Under the pieces are notes generated by a model. That model was not told where the DNA came from. It did not search any database and saw only the letters and a list, made by a program, of their open reading frames with translations. 64,000 nucleotides of DNA from Agreia sp. Leaf210 (GTDB lineage: Bacteria > Actinomycetota > Actinomycetes > Actinomycetales > Microbacteriaceae), in NCBI RefSeq assembly GCF_001421485.1, contig NZ_LMKK01000003.1:186001-250000 (forward strand). Direction: 5' to 3'. Positions 8,154-16,555 of this stretch are shown here, piece by piece. Position numbers and translations under genes: made by a program. How positions within the stretch are numbered: the stretch's first letter is position 1; each line of letters starts with the position of its first letter.

Positions 8154-9236
8154 ATGAGCAACGCGTCGAACGATCTCACGCCTGTGCAGGCAGCGTCACC
8201 CGCTGTGGCCGAGCCGGCCCCAACGGTCGATGCTCGATCGGCGAAGGTCGACGCTCAGAAGGCCAAGAACACTCGACGCGGTCCGGTCTATCCGACCTCG
8301 GTACCGTGGTCGGCGGTGCTCTGCTTCGTGGTGATCTCGTTGGGCCTCGCCTGGCTGGTGCAGCTTCCCATCTGGTTCTCCGGCGACGGCCTCTCGGATC
8401 CCCGGTTCATGCTCACCACTCTCGCGATGATGTACACCCCGACGATCGCAGCCTTCGTCTGCGTTCTGTTCGTCAAGAGGCCGGCGAACATCCCGCGGCT
8501 GCTCGGGCTCTCTCCGTTGCGGCCGGTCGGGCGAACTCTTCTCTTCTGCGCTGTGGCATTCCTTGGGATTCCCGTCCTGGCGTTCCTGGCGATGCTGCTG
8601 GGCAGCGCCCTCGGCCTCATCCGTCTCGACTTCGTGTCGTTCTCAGGTCTCGATGCGGCCATGGCTGCAACCGGACAGAGCGTGCCTGGGCTGTCGATCG
8701 AGATGATCGTGCTGATCAATGTGGTGACGTTGCCGATCGCGATCGTGAGTTCATCGTTCGCGGCGTTCGGCGAGGAACTCGGCTGGCGAGGATGGCTCCT
8801 GCCGAATCTGCGTCCCCTCGGCACATGGCCGGCGCTCCTGATCACCGGTGTCATCTGGGGGGTGTGGCACTCGCCGATCATTCTCCTCGGCTACAACTAC
8901 GGCCGCACAGATCTGCTCGGGGTTGCGATGATGACGGCCTGGTGCGTGTTTCTCAGTGTCATCTTCGGATGGCTCCGGTTGCGCACCGCCTCGGTCTGGC
9001 CCGCGGTCATCGCGCACGGGGCCCTCAACGCGGCGACGACGACCTGGCTGGTCACGTTCTCAGACGAGACGCCCGGTGACAACGCGATCTTCGGCACGAT
9101 CCTCGGAGTATCCGGTGCCCTCGTTCTCGGTGCCGTCATCGTGGTACTGGCCGTGACAGGCCAGCTGAAGAAGCAGCCCCAGCCGGGTCTCCGGCTCGAC
9201 GAGGCCGCCTCAGCCCCGGCCGAGAGCACATCGTGA
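8154..9236 (+). CDS. CPBP family intramembrane metalloprotease
   Basis: 360 residues. An Ala/Pro-rich cytoplasmic N-terminus of about 50 residues precedes around eight hydrophobic segments. The CPBP (CAAX prenyl protease Rce1-like/abortive-infection) motifs are present in order: EELGWRG at about 207-213 (E207, E208, R212), a His in GVWHSPII near 239, and HGALNA near 293-298. In bacteria these proteins are membrane proteases of mostly unknown substrate, some linked to bacteriocin self-immunity. ATG at 8154 follows AAGGAG at 8142. It stands alone, convergent with the coiled-coil gene. Confidence 0.88.
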   Translation: MSNASNDLTPVQAASPAVAEPAPTVDARSAKVDAQKAKNTRRGPVYPTSVPWSAVLCFVVISLGLAWLVQLPIWFSGDGLSDPRFMLTTLAMMYTPTIAAFVCVLFVKRPANIPRLLGLSPLRPVGRTLLFCAVAFLGIPVLAFLAMLLGSALGLIRLDFVSFSGLDAAMAATGQSVPGLSIEMIVLINVVTLPIAIVSSSFAAFGEELGWRGWLLPNLRPLGTWPALLITGVIWGVWHSPIILLGYNYGRTDLLGVAMMTAWCVFLSVIFGWLRLRTASVWPAVIAHGALNAATTTWLVTFSDETPGDNAIFGTILGVSGALVLGAVIVVLAVTGQLKKQPQPGLRLDEAASAPAESTS

Positions 9237-9246
9237 CGCCAGGCCG

Positions 9247-9274
9247 GGTCGCCGTTCGCTAGGGAGCGGCGACC
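9247..9274. terminator. Possible bidirectional terminator between convergent genes
   Basis: Inverted repeat GGTCGCCG / CGGCGACC (8 bp) with a 12-base loop between the convergent CPBP protease and coiled-coil genes; the right arm overlaps the last codons of the latter. There is no U-tract, so this is a modest-confidence call. Confidence 0.4.
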
Positions 9275-11055
9275 GGCGCGTCGGCCTCGACATCGTCGAG
9301 GGCGTTGAGGACTCGCACGGCAGCGTCGTTCGCGCCGATCGCGTACTCGTTCGTCTCGTTCTCGTCGACCAGCTCCTCGGTGGCGATCTGTTCGATCCGA
9401 GTGATCTTCTCCTCGAGTGACTGGGTGCTCGAGCGTACGAACTCGACGAGGCGCTCATCGGGAGCGTTGTCTTCAGTCCAGTCGCCGACGACCTCGGCGC
9501 TGGCCAGAGCGGCCACCGTGAGGCGAAGCCGGTTCTCCCATTCACCCCGCTGGGCGGTGACGCCGTCGAGCTCTTCGATGGCCGCGTCACGCTGTGCGTC
9601 GCTGCGGTCTCGTTCCTCGCGCAACGTGGCGATCTCGGCGCGACTCTTCTCGAGCTCCAACGCGGTCTGCTCTGCTCGAGCGACGGCGTCGGCGAGATTG
9701 CTCCTGGTCTCGGAGAGGGCAGCGTCGGAGTCTCCCGACTCCGCCTGCACCACGGAGGCGGCCGACGCCTTCTCGACAACCAATTCCGATGTCTGCCGTT
9801 CGTGGCTGGCGTTCACCTCGGCGAGCTGCTGTTCGTGCGCGCTGGTGAGTTCGTCGACCTGCGCGTCGTGAGCGGCCTTCAGCTCGGCGATCTGCTGCTG
9901 GTGCGCCTCGTCGATCGTCTCGAGCTGGTTCGCGTGCTCGGCCGCCAACGCGGAGACATCCGTCGTGCGGGTACCGTCTAGCTCCGCGATCTGCGACTCG
10001 AGTCTCGCCGTGAGCTCTGCAACCTGCGCGTCACGCTGTGCACGAAGCTCCGCGAGTTCGGCCGTGAGCGACGCCACCTCGGTCTCGCGCTGCGCGTGGA
10101 GCCCAGCGATCGTGGCGTCCCGCTCACTGCGCAGCGTCGCGACCTCGTTCTCACGCTGACTCGACACAGAGGCGACCTCCGACGCGAGCCTCGCCTGAAG
10201 CTCGGCGACCTCGGCGTCGCGCTGCTGGCGCAGCTCGGCGATCTCGGCGTCGCGCTGAGCCGTCAACGAGAGGAGCTCGTTCTCCCGCTGCTGGTGCAGC
10301 GCCGCCACCTGCGCATCACGCTCATTCGCGAGCGCCGCGAGTTCTGCCTCGCGCTGCTGGTGAGCAGCGCCGAGATCGGTGTCGCGCTGAGCGGTGAGCG
10401 CGCTCACCTCGGCGGTCAGGCGAGCGGAGAGCTCTGCCACCTCGGTGGCCCGTTGCTCGGTCAGCACAGCGACCTCGGCCTCGCGCTGCAGGTGCAGAGC
10501 GGCTACCTCGCCCTCGCGCTGCGCCGTGAGCGCAGAGACCTGGCTCTGGAGTTCTGCTCGGAGTCGGTCGACCTCGGACTCGGCATTCTCTGCCCGGGCG
10601 GTCTGGGTGGTGAGCTGCTGCTGCAGGTCGTCTGCATGGGCCCGGGATTCTGCCAACTGCGCCGACACGTCTGCGAGGTGAGCCTCGGCATTCATTCGTG
10701 CTTCGTCACGAGCCTGACGATCTTCGATCACGCTGTCGAGATGAAGACGGATGATCTCCAGGGGATCCTCGGTGGTCTCGAGCGTCGAGATCGGTTCGAG
10801 GTCGGGCTGCACGTAGGCCGGCTTGGCCGTTGGGTCGATGAGGTGGTGGCTGAAGAGTTCTTCGGTGACAGGGCGATAGCGCGCCTGAAAGTCCTCGGAA
10901 CCGATCTTTACGGCGGCGTCGATGAGCTTCACCGCGAAGCGATCGCGCCCCGAGAGCACGAGGGGCTGCTCGGTGGTGGATGCCGCAGCAGGAGCGCGAT
11001 TCTCCCTGTTCTCGTCAGAATTCTGAGGTTCGGGGGAGAGGTCGTCGAAAGTCAT
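9259..11055 (-). CDS. Long hendecad-repeat coiled-coil protein
   Basis: 598 residues from ATG 11055 (an in-frame start at 11094 would add 13 unlikely residues). Domain order: a short acidic, probably disordered N-terminus (1-35), a conserved-looking globular segment (about 36-110, RDRFAVKLIDAAVKIGSEDF), a heptad-type coiled coil (about 111-175), an array of 22 eleven-residue units (176-424) with a single 7-residue insertion after unit 14, and a helical C-terminal domain (about 480-598, ending in an acidic tail). No signal peptide or membrane segment is visible. I do not recognise a named family. An extended rod or an amphipathic membrane-lying helix are both possible. It stands alone between a CPBP protease and the glycerol regulator. 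Confidence 0.8.
   Translation of the reverse strand: MTFDDLSPEPQNSDENRENRAPAAASTTEQPLVLSGRDRFAVKLIDAAVKIGSEDFQARYRPVTEELFSHHLIDPTAKPAYVQPDLEPISTLETTEDPLEIIRLHLDSVIEDRQARDEARMNAEAHLADVSAQLAESRAHADDLQQQLTTQTARAENAESEVDRLRAELQSQVSALTAQREGEVAALHLQREAEVAVLTEQRATEVAELSARLTAEVSALTAQRDTDLGAAHQQREAELAALANERDAQVAALHQQRENELLSLTAQRDAEIAELRQQRDAEVAELQARLASEVASVSSQRENEVATLRSERDATIAGLHAQRETEVASLTAELAELRAQRDAQVAELTARLESQIAELDGTRTTDVSALAAEHANQLETIDEAHQQQIAELKAAHDAQVDELTSAHEQQLAEVNASHERQTSELVVEKASAASVVQAESGDSDAALSETRSNLADAVARAEQTALELEKSRAEIATLREERDRSDAQRDAAIEELDGVTAQRGEWENRLRLTVAALASAEVVGDWTEDNAPDERLVEFVRSSTQSLEEKITRIEQIATEELVDENETNEYAIGANDAAVRVLNALDDVEADAPVAAP
9784..10530 (-). repeat. 22-unit hendecad (33-bp) repeat array inside the coiled-coil gene
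   Basis: Residues 176-424 of the coiled-coil protein divide into 11-residue units of the form L-x-x-x-R-x-x-x-V/L-x-A/E, for example LTAQRDAEIAE, LRQQRDAEVAE, LHQQRENELLS and LKAAHDAQVDE. Fourteen units are continuous, one heptad (LTAELAE, residues 330-336) intervenes, and eight more follow. In DNA this is a degenerate 33-bp tandem repeat. The period was read by eye from the translation. Confidence 0.85.
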
Positions 11056-11199
11056 GAAACTCCTTCGGCATCCGGATCGATCGAATGCCGTCACTGTGGT
11101 CGGGCAGGCCGTTTTTCAGGATACCGGGACACGGACCGGCGTGGGGTCAGGAATGGAAACCTCACCGCGGACATCCGGGGTGCGGGTCGCAGAGGTCGA

Positions 11200-12177
11200 T
11201 CAGACCGCGTCGTCGGTCAGCAGGTGGGCCGTGGGCTCGTCGATGATGAGGTCGGTGATCAGGCCGGCCGCCAGAGCGCCGCGCAGTGCCGGAAGTTTCG
11301 ATTTGCCGCTCACCACGCAGATCCGTCGAGCAACGCGCGACACGAGCTCTAGGCCGGGACCGCTCGTGCGCGAATTCATGGGGATATCCGTAGACGACCC
11401 GTCTTCGCGGTAGAAGACCGTCGCGACGTCACCGACGACATCCGAGCGGGTAAGGGATGCGTAGTCGGATTCGTCGAGGTAGCCGCCGATATAGACATGG
11501 CTGGGCACATCGGCGAACGGCGAACCGAGACCGAAGAGGGCGATGTCCATGCGCTTCTGTATGTCGAGTACCCGCCTGATGGCCCGCTCTCGCCACATCG
11601 CCTGTTTGGTGGCGGCGTCGTCGAAGAAGGCGGGCACAGGAAACTGTTGAACGGCGGCGCCGAAGGCGACACCGAAGCGAGTCATGATCTCGCTTGCGTA
11701 CACGATTCCCGTGGTCTGAAAATTCGCCGCACCGTTCAACTGCACGAGAGTCGTGTTGTGCGTCACCTTCTCGGGAAGGTGGCGGCTCACCGCGCTGATC
11801 GTCGACCCCCACGCGACTCCGATCGTCATGTTGGAGTCGACGAAGGGGGTGAGAATGCGTGCAGCCGACACCGCCACGCGTTCGAGTCGATCGACCTCGT
11901 TCGTCGAGGCCGGCACGGGCACGATGTGCGCGGTGACGCCGTAGCGCTCGCGCATACGCTGTTGCGACGTCGACACCCGCTCGGCCGGCGACTTCACCTG
12001 GATCTCGACGAGGCCGGTTTCCCGGGCGAAACTCAGCAGTCGGGAGACGGAGGAGCGCGATGTGTGCAGCTCGTGCGCTATCGCCTCCATGGTGATGTCC
12101 TGGAGGTAGTAGAGCTGCGCGGCACGCAGCGCGTCGCGCGACTTTTCTGCGTGCTGGTCCGCGGAGGCGATGGTCAT
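11200..12177 (-). CDS. SorC/DeoR-type sugar-binding transcriptional regulator
   Basis: 325 residues. An N-terminal helix-turn-helix (about 15-60: MEAIAHELHTSRSSVSRLLSFARETGLVEI) is followed by a SorC-type sugar-binding domain with the phosphosugar-isomerase-like fold (TIGVAWGSTISAVSRHLP, VQLNGA, ALFGLGSP). Such regulators sense phosphorylated sugars or polyols. It is divergent from glpD, and TGAACA-type half-sites crowd the 113-bp gap, so it most likely controls glycerol genes and itself; glycerol 3-phosphate or a related triose would be the natural effector, which is inference. ATG at 12177 is taken as the start; an in-frame upstream ATG at 12213 would extend the protein by 12 residues across the operator region. 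Confidence 0.85.
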   Translation of the reverse strand: MTIASADQHAEKSRDALRAAQLYYLQDITMEAIAHELHTSRSSVSRLLSFARETGLVEIQVKSPAERVSTSQQRMRERYGVTAHIVPVPASTNEVDRLERVAVSAARILTPFVDSNMTIGVAWGSTISAVSRHLPEKVTHNTTLVQLNGAANFQTTGIVYASEIMTRFGVAFGAAVQQFPVPAFFDDAATKQAMWRERAIRRVLDIQKRMDIALFGLGSPFADVPSHVYIGGYLDESDYASLTRSDVVGDVATVFYREDGSSTDIPMNSRTSGPGLELVSRVARRICVVSGKSKLPALRGALAAGLITDLIIDEPTAHLLTDDAV

Positions 12178-12179
12178 GG

Positions 12180-12253
12180 TGAACAGTCTCCCACGGAGTG
12201 CACGTCTGTGCATAACGCTTGAACAATTGTGTACGGATGCTCAGACTTGTTCA
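12180..12253. promoter_or_regulatory. Candidate SorC operator region, regulator-glpD gap
   Basis: TGAACAG at 12180-12186, TGAACAA at 12220-12226 and its exact inverse TTGTTCA at 12247-12253 lie between the divergent starts. GTGCACGTCTGT at 12198-12209 is repeated in inverse orientation upstream of glpF (14067-14078). The motif resembles half-sites reported for other SorC-family proteins. Binding is inferred, not shown. Confidence 0.5.
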
Positions 12254-12290
12254 GTAATCAAGAACTTACTTACACGAAGGCGAGTACACA

Positions 12291-14051
12291 GTGAGTGCAC
12301 CAGTCGTTTCCCCATCCAATGGCACAGAGCTGCGCCCCGACGTCGCTGGCCTCATCGCCACACCGCGAGCACAGGTGCTCGTAATCGGTGGCGGCATCAA
12401 CGGCATCGCGACCTTCCGAGACCTGGCGCTGCAGGGTGTCGATGTCGTCCTCGTCGAGCGCAGCGATTACTGCTCCGGTGCGTCGGCGGCGTCGAGCCAC
12501 ATGATCCACGGTGGAGTCCGCTACCTCGAGAACGGCGAGTTCAGGCTCGTTCGCGAGTCGGTGCAGGAGCGCAACCGTCTTCTGCGGCTCGCGCCTCACT
12601 ACGTGAAGCCTCTGCCGACGACGATTCCCATCTTCTCCACGTTCTCCGGCATCGTCTCCGCTCCTCTGCGCTTCCTGACCCACAAGCAGGGAAAGCCGAA
12701 GGAGCGCGGAGCGCTTCTCATCAAGCTCGGACTGCTCGGCTACGACTCGTTCTCGCGCGACGGCGGCTCTGTGCCCCGGCATCAGTTCGCGGGTCGCAAG
12801 AAGTCCCTCAAGAAGCTTCCGCAGCTGCGCCCTGACGTGAAGTACACGGCGACCTACTTCGATGCTGCGGTCGAGAACCCGGAACGGCTCGCCCTGGATC
12901 TCGTCGAGGACGCCCGAGCCGTGGGACCGAACGCGCGCAGCGCGAACTACGTCGAGGCCATCGGCGTCTCAGGCGACGAGGTCCTCCTGCGCGACACGGT
13001 CTCCGGTCGCGAGTTCAGCATCGCCGCCGACGCCGTCGTCAACACCACGGGCCCGTGGACCGACCTGACCAACGAGGCCCTCGGTATGCCGAGCACCTTC
13101 ATGGGGGGCACCAAGGGCTCTCACATCGTTCTCGACAACCCGGCGCTCTACAAGGCGTGCGCAGGCGGCGAGGTCTTCTTCGAGAACAACGACGGTCGGA
13201 TCGTGCTCATCTACCCGCTCAACGGTCGGGTTCTCGTCGGTACCACCGACCTGGAAGCCGATATCACGAAGCCTGCAGTGTGCACCGAAGAGGAGGTCGA
13301 CTACTTCTTCAAGCTCGTGTCGCACGTTTTCCCACGCATCCCCGTGGACCGTTCGCAGATCGTTTTCCGTTACTCGGGCATCCGCCCCCTGCCGAAGCAC
13401 GATGACACGGCGCCCGGATTCGTCTCGCGCGACTACCGCATCGAGCCGTCACGTCTCGGTGGAACGAAGATTCCCATGCTGAGTCTCGTCGGTGGCAAGT
13501 GGACGACCTTCCGGGCCCTCTCCGAGCACCTCGCGAACGAGACGCTCGAGCTGATCGGTCGTACGCGCACCGTCAACACTGAGAAGCTCTCCATCGGCGG
13601 CGGGGTCGGCTTCCCGACGACGACCCAGGCGACCAATACCTGGGTGTCGGCACACGCGTCCGACGTGGGCGCCGAGCGTGCGCGCGCCCTGCTGGCCCGC
13701 TACGGCACCAAGGCCGACAAGGTCATCGACTCCATCAGCGCAGCGGTCGACGACAAGCAACTCCAGAACGTCTCGGGATTCTCTGCCGCCGAGATCGCGT
13801 ACCTCGTCGAGAACGAATTCGTGGTGCACCTCACCGACCTCGTCCTGCGTCGCACGATCCTCGCGTTCGTGGGCGATCTCGATCAGTCGGCGTTCGACGA
13901 ACTCAGCTCGCTCGTGTCGAATGCGCTGGGCTGGTCCGAGACGCAACTCGCCGACGAGCGCGCGGCAGCCGTGCGCGACCTCGCGTTGTTCCACGGCCTC
14001 GAGCTCGACGCCGCAAAGGCGACTACGGCGGCTGCCATCGTCGCCGACTGA
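12291..14051 (+). CDS. glpD: Glycerol-3-phosphate dehydrogenase (FAD)
   Basis: 586 residues, full length. The N-terminal FAD-binding motif is VLVIGGGINGIATFRDLALQ (about 29-48), followed by the family segments SSHMIHGGVRYLENGEFRLV, the catalytic-domain block GGTKGSHIVLD and VLVGTTDLE, and a C-terminal DAO_C helical domain. It oxidises glycerol 3-phosphate to dihydroxyacetone phosphate at the membrane and passes electrons to quinone. Translation starts at GTG 12291. It is the first gene of a glpD-glpF-glpK series and is intact, whereas both following genes are broken. The SorC-type regulator upstream is divergent. Confidence 0.95.
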   Translation: MSAPVVSPSNGTELRPDVAGLIATPRAQVLVIGGGINGIATFRDLALQGVDVVLVERSDYCSGASAASSHMIHGGVRYLENGEFRLVRESVQERNRLLRLAPHYVKPLPTTIPIFSTFSGIVSAPLRFLTHKQGKPKERGALLIKLGLLGYDSFSRDGGSVPRHQFAGRKKSLKKLPQLRPDVKYTATYFDAAVENPERLALDLVEDARAVGPNARSANYVEAIGVSGDEVLLRDTVSGREFSIAADAVVNTTGPWTDLTNEALGMPSTFMGGTKGSHIVLDNPALYKACAGGEVFFENNDGRIVLIYPLNGRVLVGTTDLEADITKPAVCTEEEVDYFFKLVSHVFPRIPVDRSQIVFRYSGIRPLPKHDDTAPGFVSRDYRIEPSRLGGTKIPMLSLVGGKWTTFRALSEHLANETLELIGRTRTVNTEKLSIGGGVGFPTTTQATNTWVSAHASDVGAERARALLARYGTKADKVIDSISAAVDDKQLQNVSGFSAAEIAYLVENEFVVHLTDLVLRRTILAFVGDLDQSAFDELSSLVSNALGWSETQLADERAAAVRDLALFHGLELDAAKATTAAAIVAD

Positions 14052-14063
14052 CGGGGCAGAGTC

Positions 14064-14091
14064 TGAACAGACGTGCACGCGAATCTGTTGA
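14064..14091 (+). promoter_or_regulatory. Candidate second SorC operator upstream of glpF
   Basis: TGAACAG (14064-14070) and CTGTTGA (14085-14091) form an imperfect inverted repeat, with ACAGACGTGCAC at 14067-14078 matching the inverse of 12198-12209. This suggests that glpF-glpK have, or had, their own regulated promoter in the 140-bp gap after glpD. Confidence 0.45.
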
Positions 14092-14191
14092 TTGCATCGA
14101 CAACTGATCGCTAGCGTCAATGAGGGGTCGGCGTCGGTCGGCCCCTCATTCTTATCAATGTGACGTCGACGTCACGCGAAAGAAGGTCAAT

Positions 14192-14948
14192 GTGGACAAT
14201 CTCGGGGTTGTATTCATCGCGGAACTCGTAGGCACTGCCCTGCTTGTCCTGCTCGGTTGCGGCGTCGTCGCCAATGTGGCGCTGGTGAAGACCAAGGGCT
14301 TCAACGGCGGCACCCTGATGGTCAACATCGGCTGGGGCTTCGCCGTCTTCTGCGGTGTCATCGTGTCGTACAACAGCGGTGCGCACCTGAACCCAGCGGT
14401 CACGCTGGGGCTCGTCGCCAACGGAGCGAAGGAATTCGGCTCGGGTGTTCCCGTGAACCTGGTCTCGATCCTCGTCTACATCGCCGCTCAGCTGTTGGGT
14501 GCGATCATCGGTGCCGTGTTCGTGTGGCTGGCTTACAAGCAGCACTTCGACGAGGAGCCCGACGCGGCCAATAAGCTCGGCGTCTTCTCGACCGGTCCCG
14601 CCATCCGCTCTTACGGCTGGAACTTCGTGACCGAGGTCATCGGCACCTTCGTCCTGGTGTTCGTGGTGATCGGTTTCGGTCGGCAGGAGCCGGGCGGCGG
14701 TCTCGCTGCGCTGGGCGCTCTTCCGGTGGATCCTCGTGATCGCGATCGGCGCATCCCTCGGTGGCCCGACCGGCTACGCGATCAACCCGGCCCGTGACCT
14801 CGGCCCGCGCATCGCGCACGCCCTGCTGCCCATCAAGGGCAAAGGATCGTCCGACTGGTCCTACTCCTGGATCCCGGTCTTCGGCCCCATCGTCGGTGGC
14901 GTGCTCGCCGGCCTCGCGGCTGTGCCCCTTCTTCCCATCCTCACGTAA
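14192..14948 (+). pseudogene. glpF: Glycerol uptake facilitator (aquaporin), frameshifted
   Basis: Starting at GTG 14192 (AGAAGGT upstream) the translation is a normal GlpF: AELVGTALLVLLGCGVVANV, the first NPA box GAHLNPAVTL, then helices to [11 protein letters not shown]. After the codon ending at 14728 the frame is lost; the remaining protein ([20 protein letters not shown], with the second NPA box) continues in the +1-shifted frame from about 14730 to 14948. The span is 757 bases, so one extra base or two missing bases near 14729 explain it. The in-frame product would stop at 14797 without the second NPA half-helix and so could not form the channel. A sequencing error is the alternative, but glpK beside it is also damaged. 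Confidence 0.85.
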
Positions 14949-14992
14949 CCGGCACCCCGGCAAGGCAGAACCACATAACGAAGGAGTTAGAC

Positions 14993-16481
14993 ATGAGCAA
15001 GTACGTCATTGCGATCGATCAGGGAACCACGAGTTCTCGAGCGATCATCTTCAACCACGAGGGCGGAATCGTCTCGACGGGTCAGAAGGAGCACGAACAG
15101 ATCTTCCCGAAGGCGGGCTGGGTCGAGCACAACCCCAAAGAGATCTGGGACAACGTTCGCGAGGTCATCGGCCAGGCCCTCTCGAAGGCCAACCTAACGC
15201 GTCACGACATCGTCGCGGTGGGTATCACCAATCAGCGGGAGACCGCCGTCGTCTGGGACAAGAACACGGGCGAACCCGTGTACAACGCCATCGTCTGGCA
15301 AGACACCCGCACCCAGGCCATCGTCGACCGTCAAGGACACCGTGGGGCTGCCGCTCTCGACCTACTTCGCGGGAACGAAGATCGTCTGGATCCTCGAGAA
15401 CGTCGACGGAGCGCGGGAGCGTGCCGAGGCCGGTGACCTCATCTTCGGAACGACCGACACGTGGGTTCTCTGGAACCTGACCGGCGGCATCAACGGGGGA
15501 GTCCACGCGACCGACGTGACCAACGCCAGTCGCACCCTCTTCCTCGACCTCAAGACCCTGGAATGGGACGACGAGATCCTGAAGGCGTTCGACGTACCGA
15601 AGTCGATGCTGCCCGAGGTCCGCAGCTCGTCAGAGGTATACGGCACGGTCTCCGACTCGAGCCTGCTCCGTGAGGTTCCTGTGGCGGGCATCCTGGGCGA
15701 CCAGCAGGCGGCCACGTTCGGCCAGGCCGCGTTCGACAAGGGCGAGGCCAAGAACACCTACGGCACCGGCAACTTCCTGATCTTCAACACCGGCACCGAC
15801 ATCGTCAAGAGCGAGAACGGACTACTCACCACCATCGGCTACAAGCTCGGCGACGGCGCGACCCACTACGCACTCGAAGGATCGATTGCCGTCACCGGTT
15901 CGCTGGTGCAGTGGCTGCGCGACAACCTCGGCATCATCCAGAGCGCTCCCGACATCGAAGTGCTCGCCAAGACGGTCGACGACAACGGCGGCGCGTACTT
16001 CGTGCCCGCGTTCTCGGGTCTCTTCGCGCCGCACTGGCGCTCGGATGCCCGTGGCGCGCTGGTCGGCCTCACCCGGTACGTGAACAAGGGCCACATCGCC
16101 CGGGCGGCGCTGGAATCCATCGCATTCCAGACCCGCGAGGTTCTCGACGCGGTCAACGCCGATTCGGGTGTGCCGCTGACCGAGCTCAAGGTCGACGGCG
16201 GAGCCACCGCTAACGACACCCTTCTGCAGTTCCAGGCCGACATCCTGAACGTTCCCGTGGTTCGCCCGGTCGTCGCCGAGACCACCGCGCTCGGCGCCGC
16301 GTATGCGGCCGGCCTCGCGGTCGGATACTGGGACAACCTCGACGACCTGCGCAACAACTGGCAGGAAGACAAGCGTTGGACGCCGAACATGGACGACGCC
16401 GAGCGTGAGCGCCTGTACCGCAACTGGAAGAAGGCCGTTACGAAGACCCTCGACTGGGTCGACGAGGACGTCGCCGAATAG
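14993..16481 (+). pseudogene. glpK: Glycerol kinase, internal deletion with frameshift
   Basis: ATG 14993 has GAAGGAG upstream. The N-terminal part ([35 protein letters not shown]) is in one frame to about 15328; the rest ([20 protein letters not shown] to the end, including [13 protein letters not shown] and the C-terminal FGGY domain) is in the next frame from about 15330. Compared with other GlpK proteins about 11 residues are missing between IVD and VKDTVG. The span of 1489 bases becomes a whole 506-residue frame if 32 bases are restored. In the present sequence translation stops at 15436 after 147 residues. A 32-base loss is not a typical base-calling error. Both halves otherwise look conserved, so the event seems recent. 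A fragment starting at GTG 15342 could be translated but would lack the phosphate-binding loop. Confidence 0.88.
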
Positions 16482-16500
16482 CTGACGGCATAGGCCGTCG

Positions 16501-16550
16501 TCGTTCCCTGAGCCTGTCGAGGTACAACCCTCGACAGGCTCAGGGAACGA
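16501..16550. repeat. Perfect 22-bp inverted repeat with 6-base loop
   Basis: Arms 16501-16522 and 16529-16550 are exact reverse complements around TACAAC. The core CCTGAGCCTGTCGA is a sequence I recognise as a dispersed palindromic repeat of Microbacteriaceae and related actinobacteria. It lies between the end of glpK and the convergent epimerase gene and may also serve as a bidirectional terminator. Confidence 0.85.
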
Positions 16551-16555
16551 GTTCG

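Noticed and set aside
8154-9236. CPBP protease as part of a bacteriocin or phage-defence island
   Set aside because: No precursor peptide, modification enzyme or defence gene lies nearby; such proteases are often solitary.
9784-10530. Regular 33-bp repeats resembling a CRISPR array or satellite
   Set aside because: The repeats are degenerate, contiguous without spacers and keep one open frame coding for hendecads, so they are protein-coding repeats.
14736-14948. Short ORF with an NPA box as an independent small membrane protein
   Set aside because: Sequence and position match the missing C-terminal part of GlpF; it is explained by a frameshift.
15342-16481. C-terminal part of glpK as a separate sugar kinase gene
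   Set aside because: It lacks the N-terminal phosphate-binding region and continues glpK homology directly from the upstream fragment; it is a piece of one broken gene.
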